This document shows positions 29,391-38,133 of a stretch of 64,000 nucleotides of DNA, one piece after another. Source of the DNA: Changchengzhania lutea (GTDB lineage Bacteria; Bacteroidota; Bacteroidia; Flavobacteriales; Flavobacteriaceae); the NCBI RefSeq assembly GCF_006974145.1, contig NZ_CP039456.1, positions 558,001 to 622,000 on the forward strand. The letters are read 5' to 3'. The first letter of the stretch is position 1, and every line of letters begins with the position of its first letter. The notes under the pieces were generated by a model. That model did not search any database. It worked only from the letters and a program-made list of their open reading frames with translations, and was not told where the DNA came from. The translations under genes were made by a program, and so were the position numbers.

Positions 29391-29729
29391 CACGAGTGTG
29401 CAGGCTGTTTCAAACTCAATATGATGTTCTCGTAATATTTTATACAGTTCCGGGTTTTCTGTCCCGGGATTAAAAATAACCCGTTCAGGTTTTAAGGATA
29501 CGATATAATCGTAATACGGCACTTGGTTTTTTGGATTCAAATATATGGTCACGGTATCTATGTCTTCAAAACCTTTCAATGTAGTATCAACCGTAACTCC
29601 AGAAACTTCTCCAGACCGCAAACCAATCGCAAGTGTTTCAAACTTATGACTTACAAGTCGTTGTATAGCATAATGCGAATATCTATTCGGTTTTAATGAG
29701 GCTCCAAGCACTAATGTTTTCTTTTTCAT
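29367..29729 (-). CDS. CoA-binding domain protein (YccU type)
   Basis: A 120-residue single Rossmann-like domain: [23 protein letters not shown], then VYLNP-like strand [17 protein letters not shown] and [21 protein letters not shown]. Such stand-alone CoA-binding proteins resemble the N-terminal domain of succinyl-CoA synthetase alpha; their biological role is unclear. The last 24 bp overlap the convergent symporter gene, so both transcripts share complementary 3' ends. Confidence 0.88.
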   Translation of the reverse strand: MKKKTLVLGASLKPNRYSHYAIQRLVSHKFETLAIGLRSGEVSGVTVDTTLKGFEDIDTVTIYLNPKNQVPYYDYIVSLKPERVIFNPGTENPELYKILREHHIEFETACTLVLLSTNQY

Positions 29730-29830
29730 ATGTTAAAAAAATGTTAATAAAGGCTAAATATAGTAACAGAAATTGAATTACAGCGTCTACAAGTTAAAGT
29801 AAATCATCAATCAAAAATCAATCAAATCTA

Positions 29831-32296
29831 ATGAAAAGACTACTCTTTTTGTGTGCTTTATTATTAACAATTTCTATAAATGCGCACACAGACCCCAAAA
29901 CAAAATCTGATAAAACTGGCTCTATAACTGGAAAGGTTTTAGACGCAACGCTTAACGAACCCTTACCCTATGTCAATATTATCCTTAAAAATACAGATGG
30001 CACAACCATAACTGGAACCATTACTCTAGAAGATGGCACTTTTGAACTGGATAAAATTGCTGAAGGCAGCTTTATTATTAGTATTCAATATATTGGTTAT
30101 AAGACCGAATCTAAAAATGTAACTATAGGAAAAGGCAGTTACAAAATTGATTTGGGTATTATTCTTTTAAAAGAATCTGCAGAAGGTTTAGATGAAGTAA
30201 CAGTTATAGCCGAAACCTCAACAATACAACAAAAAGTAGACAGAAAGGTAATAACTATTGGTAAAGACTTAGCCGCTATAGGAAGTGCTTCAGAACTCAT
30301 GGTAGGTATTCCATCTGTAAGTGTTGATGCCCAAACCGGGGAGATTAGTTTACGGGGCAATCAGAACGTACGCGTAATGGTTGACGGTAAATTATCTAAT
30401 ATTCCGACTGCTCAATTATTAAAGCAAATTCCATCAACAGCTATTAAATCCATCGAATTAATAACCAATCCTTCAGCAAAATATAATCCTGAAGGTATGA
30501 GCGGTATTATTAATATTGTATTGCACAAAAACACCATGATAGGCTTTAATGGTAATTTTAATGTGGGATTAACTCATGAAATAGAAGCGAAGTTCAACAG
30601 TTCTTTAGATATGAACTATCGTAACGGAAAATTCAATTTATACGGAAGCTATAGTAACAACATCTCTAAAAACAGAAATAGAGGAAATATCTTTAGACCA
30701 GAAAATAACTCGGAACAATTTTTTAAGTTTTTAGATAAAAGACAATCCCATTTATTTAAAGTAGGTGTGGATTTTTATTTAGATGATAAAAATACTATTT
30801 CATTTTTTACAACTCAAAACACCTCTGATAGTAGTACCGAAGGGCAAACTGAAGCATTATTTTATGATAATCCTACGTTTAATCAAAGTCAAATTTTTCT
30901 TGCTGAAAGTGATAACGAATCATCACAATACAATTTTGATTATAAGCATGATTTCTCAGAAGATGGCCATAATATAGAATTAGAAATCGACTATAATGTT
31001 TTTGAAGATGTTACGCCAGCAGATTTCAGGTTTTTACTCGACTCAAATGAAGATTACAAAGATTTCAATAATACAGACAGAAGTAGCACTACCATAAACT
31101 TAGATTATGTGAACCCGTTATCTGAAACCACAAAATTAGAATTAGGTTTACAGGCCCGTTTATTCAATTCGGATATTGCTTATGCTTCAACGGGGAAGAC
31201 CTTAAATGAAGAAGGGATTTTAAGACCCACGCCCAGTAATGATTTTGATTATACTAGGGACATTTACTCTGCTTATGGAACATTCAGCAAAAAATTTGAA
31301 AAATGGACCTATCAAATAGGATTGCGCGCCGAAAGTGTGAAAGAAGATGCTTTGGCACTGTCCTCTGAAGCTGCAAGTACTCAAACATTTGTGAATGACT
31401 ATTTTGAATTGTACCCATCCGCTTTTTTCACTTATACCCCTTCCGAAAAAAATTCCTATCAATTAAGTTATAGCCGCCGTGTTGATAGACCTGGGATCGG
31501 ACAGGTAAACCCGATTAAAGAATGGAGCACACCTTTGATTTCTTCTTTTGGAAATATAGATTTAAGACCTCAATTTACCAATTCATTTGAAGCAAATTAT
31601 ACAAGAACATTAAAAGACAAAAAAGGAAGTATTACCGGTGGTGTTTTCTATAGAATAATTTCAGATGAGATTAATAGAGCACTATTTATTGATAGAACAG
31701 ATGTGAACTCGGGGCGTATTATCTTAACCCATGATAATTTTGATGACACGTCTGCATACGGTATTGAGTTATCATCCAATTACAAACCAACAAAATGGTG
31801 GAGTATAAATTCTAGTTTTGACTTGTATTCGCAAACCCAAAAAGGTATTGCAGAAAATTTAACAGCGCCCATCGAAACGGCCACGATTGATGATATTGAA
31901 ACTAATATTGATGAAGTTGATAATGTAGCATGGAATTTTAGAATGTTCAACAATTTTAAAGTAACTAAAACTTTAAGTTTTACTGCATTTGGTTTTTATA
32001 GAGGAAAAAACAAAAACTTGCAGTTTAACATGGAACCCATGTATTTTGTTAATGTGGGAGCTCGCGTAGGTTTTGCTGAAGGAAAAGGAACTGTTAGCCT
32101 AAACTATAATGATATTTTTGACACTATGGAATTTGCTTTCAAAGGCAAAAAGCCTTTTGTTCAAAATGGGGCGTTCAATTGGGAAAGCAATACATGGAAC
32201 GTGAGTTTGTCTTATCGTTTTGGCGGCGGAAAATACCGTGCCAAATCAAGAAAACGTCGTGATAACAATGAAAAATCTGGTGGAGGATTTTTATAA
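29831..32296 (+). CDS. Outer-membrane beta-barrel receptor (TonB-dependent-like)
   Basis: An 821-residue outer-membrane protein with a signal peptide (MKRLLFLCALLLTISINAH). A carboxypeptidase-regulatory-like module covers about residues 33-115 (GSITGKVLDATLNEPLPYVNI). A plug-like domain follows (ISLRGNQNVRVMVDGKLS, PSAKYNPEGMSGIINIVL), then a long barrel ending in alternating aromatic strands (WNVSLSYRFGGGKY) and a short basic tail. This is the OM beta-barrel family (PF14905 style) related to TonB receptors, probably for import of an unknown ligand. A strong terminator lies 60 bp downstream. Confidence 0.9.
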   Translation: MKRLLFLCALLLTISINAHTDPKTKSDKTGSITGKVLDATLNEPLPYVNIILKNTDGTTITGTITLEDGTFELDKIAEGSFIISIQYIGYKTESKNVTIGKGSYKIDLGIILLKESAEGLDEVTVIAETSTIQQKVDRKVITIGKDLAAIGSASELMVGIPSVSVDAQTGEISLRGNQNVRVMVDGKLSNIPTAQLLKQIPSTAIKSIELITNPSAKYNPEGMSGIINIVLHKNTMIGFNGNFNVGLTHEIEAKFNSSLDMNYRNGKFNLYGSYSNNISKNRNRGNIFRPENNSEQFFKFLDKRQSHLFKVGVDFYLDDKNTISFFTTQNTSDSSTEGQTEALFYDNPTFNQSQIFLAESDNESSQYNFDYKHDFSEDGHNIELEIDYNVFEDVTPADFRFLLDSNEDYKDFNNTDRSSTTINLDYVNPLSETTKLELGLQARLFNSDIAYASTGKTLNEEGILRPTPSNDFDYTRDIYSAYGTFSKKFEKWTYQIGLRAESVKEDALALSSEAASTQTFVNDYFELYPSAFFTYTPSEKNSYQLSYSRRVDRPGIGQVNPIKEWSTPLISSFGNIDLRPQFTNSFEANYTRTLKDKKGSITGGVFYRIISDEINRALFIDRTDVNSGRIILTHDNFDDTSAYGIELSSNYKPTKWWSINSSFDLYSQTQKGIAENLTAPIETATIDDIETNIDEVDNVAWNFRMFNNFKVTKTLSFTAFGFYRGKNKNLQFNMEPMYFVNVGARVGFAEGKGTVSLNYNDIFDTMEFAFKGKKPFVQNGAFNWESNTWNVSLSYRFGGGKYRAKSRKRRDNNEKSGGGFL

Positions 32297-32357
32297 GATT
32301 ATTTAATAGTTTACATCTTAGTTGATGGTTACTATTAGTGTCAAACTATTAAATATC

Positions 32358-32396
32358 AACCCCTAGGCATTTGCGTTTAGGGGTTTCTTTTTTTGT
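32358..32396 (+). terminator. Terminator of the outer-membrane receptor gene
   Basis: AACCCCTA pairs with TAGGGGTT (8 bp) around a 12-base loop and is followed by TTTC and a T run. Confidence 0.85.
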
Positions 32397-32537
32397 TTTT
32401 TTCAAATTTAAACAATAAAAAGACAGATGTTAGCGTTAAACGTATTATACGGTCAACCAAAACGAATATTGTAATTATTTTAGAGTTAGTCACCTTCACA
32501 TAATAAATTCGTAATATGAAGATTTGTATAAGAAAGT

Positions 32538-32575
32538 AAAAGCTCGAAATATAATATTTCGAGCTTTTGATTTTA
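32538..32575. terminator. Terminator-like hairpin 2
   Basis: AGCTCGAAAT (32541-32550) pairs perfectly with ATTTCGAGCT (32556-32565), extended by A/T pairs and followed by TTTGATTTT. No gene ends directly before it on either strand. Confidence 0.7.
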
Positions 32576-32610
32576 ATATTGTTAAAAAAAGTTAAAGTTT
32601 AAATGCGTAT

Positions 32611-32630
32611 GCAATAATTATTGCTTTTTT
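32611..32630 (+). terminator. Terminator-like hairpin 3 (short stem)
   Basis: GCAATA pairs with TATTGC with a 2-base centre, followed by six T. The stem is AT-rich, so this is weaker than its neighbours. Confidence 0.4.
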
Positions 32631-32695
32631 ACGTCTAAGTATATAATATTCTTCACATCAGTAATAGTGTTAGTTGAAGTTAATTAATAGCTAGA

Positions 32696-32730
32696 AAAAC
32701 CCGAAATTTACATTTCGGGTTTTTCGTTTT
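32696..32730 (+). terminator. Terminator-like hairpin 4
   Basis: AAAACCCGAAAT (32696-32707) pairs perfectly with ATTTCGGGTTTT (32712-32723), then TCGTTTTTT. No coding region precedes it on the plus strand for about 400 bp. Confidence 0.7.
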
Positions 32731-32858
32731 TTATAATTCAATTAACTTGAACAATGGATAAAGAAGTTAGTGTCAGTTTGAGTTCTAAATCCATGATCTA
32801 CTGTCTCATGTCTCAAAACAAATAAATCCCTAAAACTGACTATCAATTGGTTATTGAA

Positions 32859-32938
32859 ATCCTGCAAGGTTTTGAAAACCTTGTAGGTTTATTTTGTAAT
32901 TCTAATACCTACAAGATCAAAATAAGACCTTGCAGGAT
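32859..32938. repeat. 80-bp nested inverted repeat
   Basis: Outer arms ATCCTGCAAGG (32859-32869) and CCTTGCAGGAT (32928-32938) are perfect. Inside, CCTTGTAGGT pairs with ACCTACAAG. The left half is itself a hairpin: CAAGGTTTTGAAAACCTTG. The result is a structure that can fold two ways. No coding content. Confidence 0.6.
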
Positions 32939-33040
32939 ATGAATCGAACTCGAAAAAAGCTAAATAGTGCATCAAGGCAGAAGAACAAAGAAATAGCAAA
33001 ACTAACACTTGAGAACTATTTAAACTTTACATATAAAGAG

Positions 33041-33060
33041 ATTCCTGCTTTCGCAGGAAT
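33041..33060 (-). repeat. Palindromic hairpin behind the fabH stop codon
   Basis: ATTCCTGC, a 4-base loop and GCAGGAAT form a perfect 8-bp stem that ends 3 bp from the fabH stop. On the minus strand CTCTTTATATG follows, so it may serve as the fabH terminator. Similar CCTGC-GCAGG palindromes are, from memory, common intergenic repeats in Flavobacteriia. Confidence 0.55.
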
Positions 33061-33063
33061 TAA

Positions 33064-34068
33064 TTACCATTTAATGATAGCGCTTCCCCAAGTAAAGCCA
33101 CTACCAAAAGCTGCTAAAACCACATTATCGCCTTCTTTAATCTTACCCTCTTCCCAAGCTTCGGTTAGGGCAATAATTATAGAAGCCGCTGTGGTATTAC
33201 CGTACTTCATAATATTATTAAAAACCTGGTCATCGCGCAGTCCAAATTTTTTCTGAATGAACTGTGCTATACGTAAATTAGCCTGATGCGGAATTAACAT
33301 ATCAATATCATCCTTATGCAATCCGTTTTGCTTTAAGCCTTCCATGATCACTTCACTAAAACGTACCACAGCATTTTTAAATACAAATGTGCCATCCATA
33401 TATGGAAAATAAGATACATCTTCTTCTCCTGCCTCTATAATTTCGGGAACCCAATGTGCAATACTTGGAGATGCAACAATCAATTTATCGGCATATTTTC
33501 CTTCACTATGTAAATGCGTAGACAAAATTCCTTTGCTATTATCTTCCTCCCTTGAAAGCACACAGGCGCCAGCCCCATCGCCAAAAATAACCGTAACGCC
33601 TCGACCACGTGTCGTTTTATCTAAACCATTACTATGGTATTCAGCACCAATAACTAAAATGTTTTTGTACATCCCCGTTTTAATAAACTGGTCTGCAACA
33701 GAAATCGCATATATAAACCCTGAACATTGGTTCCTAACATCAAGTGCACCGACCGTTGGCATATCCAGCATATCCTGAATTTGCACGCCACAACCTGGAA
33801 AATAATAATCTGGACTTAAGGTTGCAAACACTATAAAATCGATATCGTCTTTGGTTAACCCAGCACGTTCTATGGCAATTCGTGCAGCCTTGGCTCCCAT
33901 GACCGCAGAAGTGTCTTCAGATCCTTCTTTTATCCAACGGCGTTCTTTAATACCTGTACGTTCTTGAATCCATTCATCACTTGTGTCCATCATTTTAGCC
34001 AAGTCATCATTAGTTACAATATTATCTGGGACATACTTACCTAAACCGGTTATTTTTGAATTGTACAT
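33064..34068 (-). CDS. fabH: Beta-ketoacyl-ACP synthase III (FabH)
   Basis: FabH condenses acetyl-CoA (or branched primers) with malonyl-ACP to start fatty acid synthesis. The 334-residue protein has the catalytic triad Cys115 (VRNQCSGF), His261 (LIPHQANLR) and Asn291 (KYGNTTAAS), and the closing GSGFTWGSAIIKW. It is not next to plsX, rpmF or other fab genes, so it may be a second copy or a variant for branched primers. Its stop is followed by a palindromic repeat. Confidence 0.94.
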   Translation of the reverse strand: MYNSKITGLGKYVPDNIVTNDDLAKMMDTSDEWIQERTGIKERRWIKEGSEDTSAVMGAKAARIAIERAGLTKDDIDFIVFATLSPDYYFPGCGVQIQDMLDMPTVGALDVRNQCSGFIYAISVADQFIKTGMYKNILVIGAEYHSNGLDKTTRGRGVTVIFGDGAGACVLSREEDNSKGILSTHLHSEGKYADKLIVASPSIAHWVPEIIEAGEEDVSYFPYMDGTFVFKNAVVRFSEVIMEGLKQNGLHKDDIDMLIPHQANLRIAQFIQKKFGLRDDQVFNNIMKYGNTTAASIIIALTEAWEEGKIKEGDNVVLAAFGSGFTWGSAIIKW

Positions 34069-34191
34069 AGTTTGCTTTTTGTCAATATTAATAATTTCAA
34101 GCCAATAAATTTAAGAAATTATGAAAATACAATAATAAATTACGTTCATAATTATCATTTTATAAATTTTTTATCTTTTAGATATAATAAA

Positions 34192-34384
34192 AAATTTCTT
34201 GAAACCGACTAAAGGAGGCAAGCCGTAGGGGTATTTCGCCGGTTTCATTTTGGCCTTGGGGCCAAAAACCGAAATTTTGTATTTTACCTCACCCAGAACT
34301 GCTGAAAATGGCAGTTCTGACCTCTCCCAAGGAGAGGTAAACAGGAAACCCCGACCCAAGGGTCGGAGAATCTTTAGATTGAAA
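34192..34384. repeat. Array of palindromes upstream of htpG
   Basis: Within about 190 bp there are five hairpins: GAAACCG..CGGTTTC (outer arms, about 34201-34246), TGGCC..GGCCA, AGAACTGC..GCAGTTCT, ACCTCTCC-CAA-GGAGAGGT and CCGACC-CAAG-GGTCGG. The edges (CTTGAAACCGACTA..GAGGCA..AGCCGT.GGGG at the left and GAATCTTTAGATTGAAA at the right) are shared with a shorter copy at 48244-48306. An open frame crosses it on the minus strand, but the palindromes explain its composition. No gene is called. Confidence 0.6.
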
Positions 34385-34428
34385 ATATAAGTTAAATCGT
34401 CTTAAAATAAATGTACTTCAATGCCAGT

Positions 34429-34457
34429 TTGTCACCTTTAACACATTGGCATTTTTG
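34429..34457 (+). promoter_or_regulatory. Tentative htpG promoter
   Basis: TTG (34429-34431), 18 bp, then CATTTTTG (34450-34457, one mismatch to TAnnTTTG), 48 bp before the htpG ATG. Weak support. Confidence 0.35.
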
Positions 34458-34505
34458 TTGTCCTATCCTATACCATAACGAAAACAACAATAAATTATAA
34501 ATATT

Positions 34506-36419
34506 ATGACAAAAGGAAACATTAATGTGTCGGTAGAAAATATCTTTCCGCTTATTAAAAAATTCTTATATAGTGATCACGAAATATTTTTACGTGAGCT
34601 TATCAGTAATGCAACGGATGCCACTTTAAAATTGAAACACCTTACTAATGTAGGTGATGCTAAGGTTGAGTATGGTAATCCAAATATTGAAGTTAAGATA
34701 GACAAAGAGGGCAAAAAACTTCACATTATTGACCAAGGTTTAGGTATGACAGCCGAGGAAGTAGAAAAGTACATTAACCAAGTGGCTTTTTCTGGTGCAG
34801 AAGAGTTTTTGGATAAATATAAAGATTCTGCTAAAGATTCAGGAATTATAGGGCATTTTGGTTTAGGGTTCTATTCCGCTTTTATGGTTGCCGAAAAAGT
34901 AGAAATTATCACCAAATCTTATACAGATGAACCCGCAGCACATTGGACCTGTGATGGCTCTCCTGAATTTACTATAGAGCAGTCTGATAAAACAGAACGT
35001 GGTACTGAGATCATACTTCATATTGCGGACGATTCTACAGAGTTTTTAGAAGAAAGTAGAATCCGTGAATTGTTATTAAAATACAACAAATTCATGCCTA
35101 TTCCAATTAAATTTGGAACCAAGGAAGTTAACGATCCTGACTTTACGCCTAAAACGACTACAGATAAAGATGGCAAAGAAACTACGGAGCCACATAAACA
35201 AATTACAGTAGATAATATTATTAATAACCCTAATCCAGCATGGACCAAACAGCCAGCAGAATTAGAAGATCAAGATTATAAAGACTTTTACAGAGAATTG
35301 TATCCTATGCAATTTGAAGAGCCTTTATTCAACATTCACTTGAATGTAGATTATCCGTTCAATTTAACTGGTATCTTGTATTTCCCAAAAATGGGTCAGG
35401 ATTTAAATGTTCAAAAAGATCGCATTCAACTGTATCAAAACCAAGTGTATGTTACAGATAATGTGGAAGGCATTGTACCGGAATTTTTGACCATGCTTCG
35501 TGGTGTCATTGATTCACCAGACATTCCTTTAAATGTATCTCGTTCTTATTTACAGGCAGATGGTGCGGTTAAAAAAATAGCATCTTACATTACCCGTAAA
35601 GTAGCTGATAAATTGAAATCGCTATTCAACAATAATCGTGAAGAATTTGAAGCAAAATGGAATGATATTAAAATCGTGATAGAATACGGGATGCTTTCTG
35701 AAGATAAATTCTTTGAAAAGGCAGATGCCTTTGCATTGTACCCTTCGGTTGATGGTAAATACTATACTTACGAAGAATTATTCAATAAAATAAAAGCGAG
35801 TCAAACCGATAAAGATGATAAGTTAGTGATTCTTTACGCTTCAGATAAAGATGCGCAACACAGTTATATTGAAGCTGCAAAAGCGAAAGGTTATGAAGTC
35901 TTGTTATTGGATTCTCCAATCGTATCGCACTTAATCCAGAAGTTAGAAACAACAAAAGAGAACATTTCTTTTGCACGTGTAGACGGCGATCATATTGATA
36001 ATTTAATTAAGAAAGACGAAAACACTATTTCTAAATTAGGTGATGACCAAAAGAAAGCTCTTGATGAAATTTTAAAAGAAGTGATTCCTTCTGAAAAATT
36101 CATGGTGCAATTGGAAGCTATGGATAGTGATGCCTCACCTTTTATAATTACGCAACCTGAATTTATGCGTAGAATGAAAGAAATGCAAGCTACTGGTGGT
36201 GGCGGTGGTATGTTCGGCATGGGTAATATGCCAGAAATGTACAATCTTATAGTGAACACTAATTCTGAATTGGTTGGAGACATTTTAGCCACTAAAACCA
36301 AAAAGAAACAAGAACGCTTAATAAACCAGAGTTTAGATTTAGCACGCTTGTCTCAAGGCTTGCTTAAAGGAGAGGAATTAACAAACTTTGTTAAACGCAG
36401 TTACGAAATGATAAAGTAA
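34506..36419 (+). CDS. htpG: Molecular chaperone HtpG (Hsp90)
   Basis: HtpG is the bacterial Hsp90, an ATP-driven cytoplasmic chaperone. The GHKL ATPase signatures are present: RELISNATDATLKL, IIDQGLGMT and GIIGHFGLGFYSAFMVA. The middle domain has YFPKMGQDLNVQKDRIQLYQNQVYV, and the C-terminal dimerisation domain ends without an EEVD tail, as is normal in bacteria. A Gly/Met-rich loop (GGGGGMFGMGNMPEM) near residue 570 is an unusual low-complexity insert. The 637-residue length is otherwise typical. The gene has its own terminator. Confidence 0.97.
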   Translation: MTKGNINVSVENIFPLIKKFLYSDHEIFLRELISNATDATLKLKHLTNVGDAKVEYGNPNIEVKIDKEGKKLHIIDQGLGMTAEEVEKYINQVAFSGAEEFLDKYKDSAKDSGIIGHFGLGFYSAFMVAEKVEIITKSYTDEPAAHWTCDGSPEFTIEQSDKTERGTEIILHIADDSTEFLEESRIRELLLKYNKFMPIPIKFGTKEVNDPDFTPKTTTDKDGKETTEPHKQITVDNIINNPNPAWTKQPAELEDQDYKDFYRELYPMQFEEPLFNIHLNVDYPFNLTGILYFPKMGQDLNVQKDRIQLYQNQVYVTDNVEGIVPEFLTMLRGVIDSPDIPLNVSRSYLQADGAVKKIASYITRKVADKLKSLFNNNREEFEAKWNDIKIVIEYGMLSEDKFFEKADAFALYPSVDGKYYTYEELFNKIKASQTDKDDKLVILYASDKDAQHSYIEAAKAKGYEVLLLDSPIVSHLIQKLETTKENISFARVDGDHIDNLIKKDENTISKLGDDQKKALDEILKEVIPSEKFMVQLEAMDSDASPFIITQPEFMRRMKEMQATGGGGGMFGMGNMPEMYNLIVNTNSELVGDILATKTKKKQERLINQSLDLARLSQGLLKGEELTNFVKRSYEMIK

Positions 36420-36541
36420 TAGTGTCATTGGTAGAATACAGGACGTGGCAATCCCTTTATTTAGAATAAGATTTGTTTTTTCAAAGAAACATAGCTTTAA
36501 CTCATAGTAAAGAGAGACGAGACCCTTTTAAATAATATTAA

Positions 36542-36572
36542 AACCACCTTGTAAAATCAAGGTGGTTTTTTT
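36542..36572 (+). terminator. Terminator of htpG
   Basis: AACCACCTTG pairs with CAAGGTGGTT (10 bp, 6-base loop), followed by a T run. It lies 122 bp beyond the htpG stop. Confidence 0.85.
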
Positions 36573-36610
36573 ATGGTCAAAAGCCTCGGAAAGTCTCGGA
36601 AAGCCCAGTA

Positions 36611-36632
36611 TTATGTAACATTTGTTACATAA
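36611..36632. promoter_or_regulatory. 22-bp palindromic operator upstream of the sulfur operon
   Basis: TTATGTAAC (36611-36619), four bases, GTTACATAA (36624-36632) is a perfect 9-bp inverted repeat. TGTAA-N6-TTACA matches the half-site spacing of Crp/Fnr-family sites. It is centred about 45 bp before the start predicted from the -7 box at 36654-36661, close to the usual activator position. Confidence 0.55.
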
Positions 36633-36635
36633 CCT

Positions 36636-36661
36636 CATGATAATTATCATGTTTATTTTTG
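36636..36661 (+). promoter_or_regulatory. Second palindrome plus -7 box of the sulfur operon
   Basis: CATGATAA/TTATCATG (36636-36651) is a perfect 16-bp palindrome of unknown regulator, partly Fur-box-like. TATTTTTG (36654-36661), a full TAnnTTTG, follows within 3 bp. There is no TTG at normal -33 spacing, which fits an activator-dependent promoter. Confidence 0.45.
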
Positions 36662-36754
36662 ATGTCTTGTTATAATTTTACAGTATGATAAAAGCATGAC
36701 AATCATGTGGTATTTGATACCGTTTATTCAAATATTGCAACAAACTATATAATC

Positions 36755-38119
36755 ATGAAATCAATTATTTCAAATGTATTCATTCTACTTTTTTCAACAG
36801 CAGCAATTGCACAATCTGGTCATATAATGCAAGGGGTTGGTGCTGTAAACATGTCAATGGGTAGTGCTGCGACGGCACAACCACTGGATATTTCAGGAGC
36901 ACTCCACTGGAATCCCGCAGCAATCTCAACCTTTGATGATAAAATTTTAAAACTTGATGTTGGATTATTCTTTTCTTCGCCAGAATTATCTTCTTCTTTA
37001 CCTGCTGGAATGTTAGGACCAGGAGCTCCTGGTGTAAGTGGTACTACTAAGGATGATAGAGGCACTTCTATCATGCCTAACTTAGGATACTTATGGGGCA
37101 AAGAAGGCAGCAAACACACGTTTGGTGCTTCCGCCTTTGGTATTAGTGGCTTTGGTGTTACGTTTCCAGAAGAAGACAACAATCCCTTGAATCCTAATTT
37201 TAATCCATTAGATAATTCAAATCCTCTTAATTATCCTCAAGCTGCAAATGGATTCGGACATATAGAATCTGACTATATGCTATTACAAGTAAGTTTATCC
37301 TATGCCTATGAAATAACCGATAAATTATCTGTTGGTGTACAACCAAATATTAATTACGCAGCGTTAGAGTTGATGCCCAATCCAACAGCTAACCCAACAA
37401 CGGCAGGATACCCATCGTCCGACAAAGCCTCTTCCATTGGTTTTGGTGCTCAGTTTGGATTATTCTTCGATTCAGGTTTTGGATTAAAACTTGGTGCATC
37501 ATATAAAACAACTCAAAAATTCAGTGAATTTGAATTTGATAACACCTATTTAGATGACACTAGTGCTACTAATAAATTCCAAATGGATTATCCAGCAATC
37601 TTTTCTCTTGGATTAGGATACTCAATAGGAAATATAGATTTAGCACTGGATTTTAGAAGAGTTGATTATGAAAACACCGACGGATTTTCTGAAACTGGTT
37701 GGACTCCAACCGCATCTGTTGCTGGTTTTGGTTGGAAAAATATTTCAATTCTGGCAGCAGGCCTACAATACAAAGGCATTAATAAATTACCATTACGTTT
37801 TGGATATACCTATAACTCTAATCCAATTCCAGAGGAAGTTACATTTTTTAATATCCCGGCAACTGCTATTATTAAGCATTCATATCAGTTCGGTTTAAGC
37901 TATCAAGTAAACGATGCTTGGAGTATTGACGGCGTTTACCATTATGCTGCTAGCGATGGGGCAACTTCGGGACAAATACTGAGCCCATTAGCAGCCTCAA
38001 CGTCAAATCCATTAGGAGCGATTCCTGGATCATCAGTTTCCTATGACATGACAACATCCATGGTAATGGTAGGCATTAGTTATAAATTTCAAAAAAAAGA
38101 TTCAGAGACTAACATCTAA
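36755..38119 (+). CDS. OmpP1/FadL-type outer-membrane transporter
   Basis: I place the start at 36755 (MKSIISNVFILLFSTAAIAQ, 454 aa), because it gives a clean signal peptide; the frame is open 16 codons further upstream. After the signal comes the FadL hatch-like segment (MGSAATAQPLDISGALHWNPAAIS, with the NPA motif) and a beta-barrel ending in MTTSMVMVGISYKFQKK. FadL porins pass hydrophobic compounds such as fatty acids through lateral openings. As first gene of an operon with sulfide oxidation and sulfur-relay genes (14 bp to the next gene), it may carry a hydrophobic sulfur species, but that is only inference. Confidence 0.88.
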   Translation: MKSIISNVFILLFSTAAIAQSGHIMQGVGAVNMSMGSAATAQPLDISGALHWNPAAISTFDDKILKLDVGLFFSSPELSSSLPAGMLGPGAPGVSGTTKDDRGTSIMPNLGYLWGKEGSKHTFGASAFGISGFGVTFPEEDNNPLNPNFNPLDNSNPLNYPQAANGFGHIESDYMLLQVSLSYAYEITDKLSVGVQPNINYAALELMPNPTANPTTAGYPSSDKASSIGFGAQFGLFFDSGFGLKLGASYKTTQKFSEFEFDNTYLDDTSATNKFQMDYPAIFSLGLGYSIGNIDLALDFRRVDYENTDGFSETGWTPTASVAGFGWKNISILAAGLQYKGINKLPLRFGYTYNSNPIPEEVTFFNIPATAIIKHSYQFGLSYQVNDAWSIDGVYHYAASDGATSGQILSPLAASTSNPLGAIPGSSVSYDMTTSMVMVGISYKFQKKDSETNI

Positions 38120-38133
38120 TTAAAAAAAATAAA

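Larger units (their letters stand above)
32397..32858. other. Non-coding stretch with successive terminator-like hairpins
   Basis: No open frame longer than a few dozen codons is supportable here. Instead three more hairpins with T-tracts follow the receptor terminator within about 330 bp (listed separately at 32538, 32611 and 32696). The intervals between them are AT-rich, about 100-150 bp each, and could hold small RNAs. From 32740 to 32858 I see nothing specific. Confidence 0.4.

Noticed and set aside
34171-34359. 62-codon minus-strand frame upstream of htpG
   Set aside because: It lies wholly in an array of palindromes, and its translation is only the read-through of those repeats.
36580-36608. 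Tandem TCGGAAAG words after the htpG terminator
   Set aside because: Only two copies of eight bases; not beyond what chance allows.
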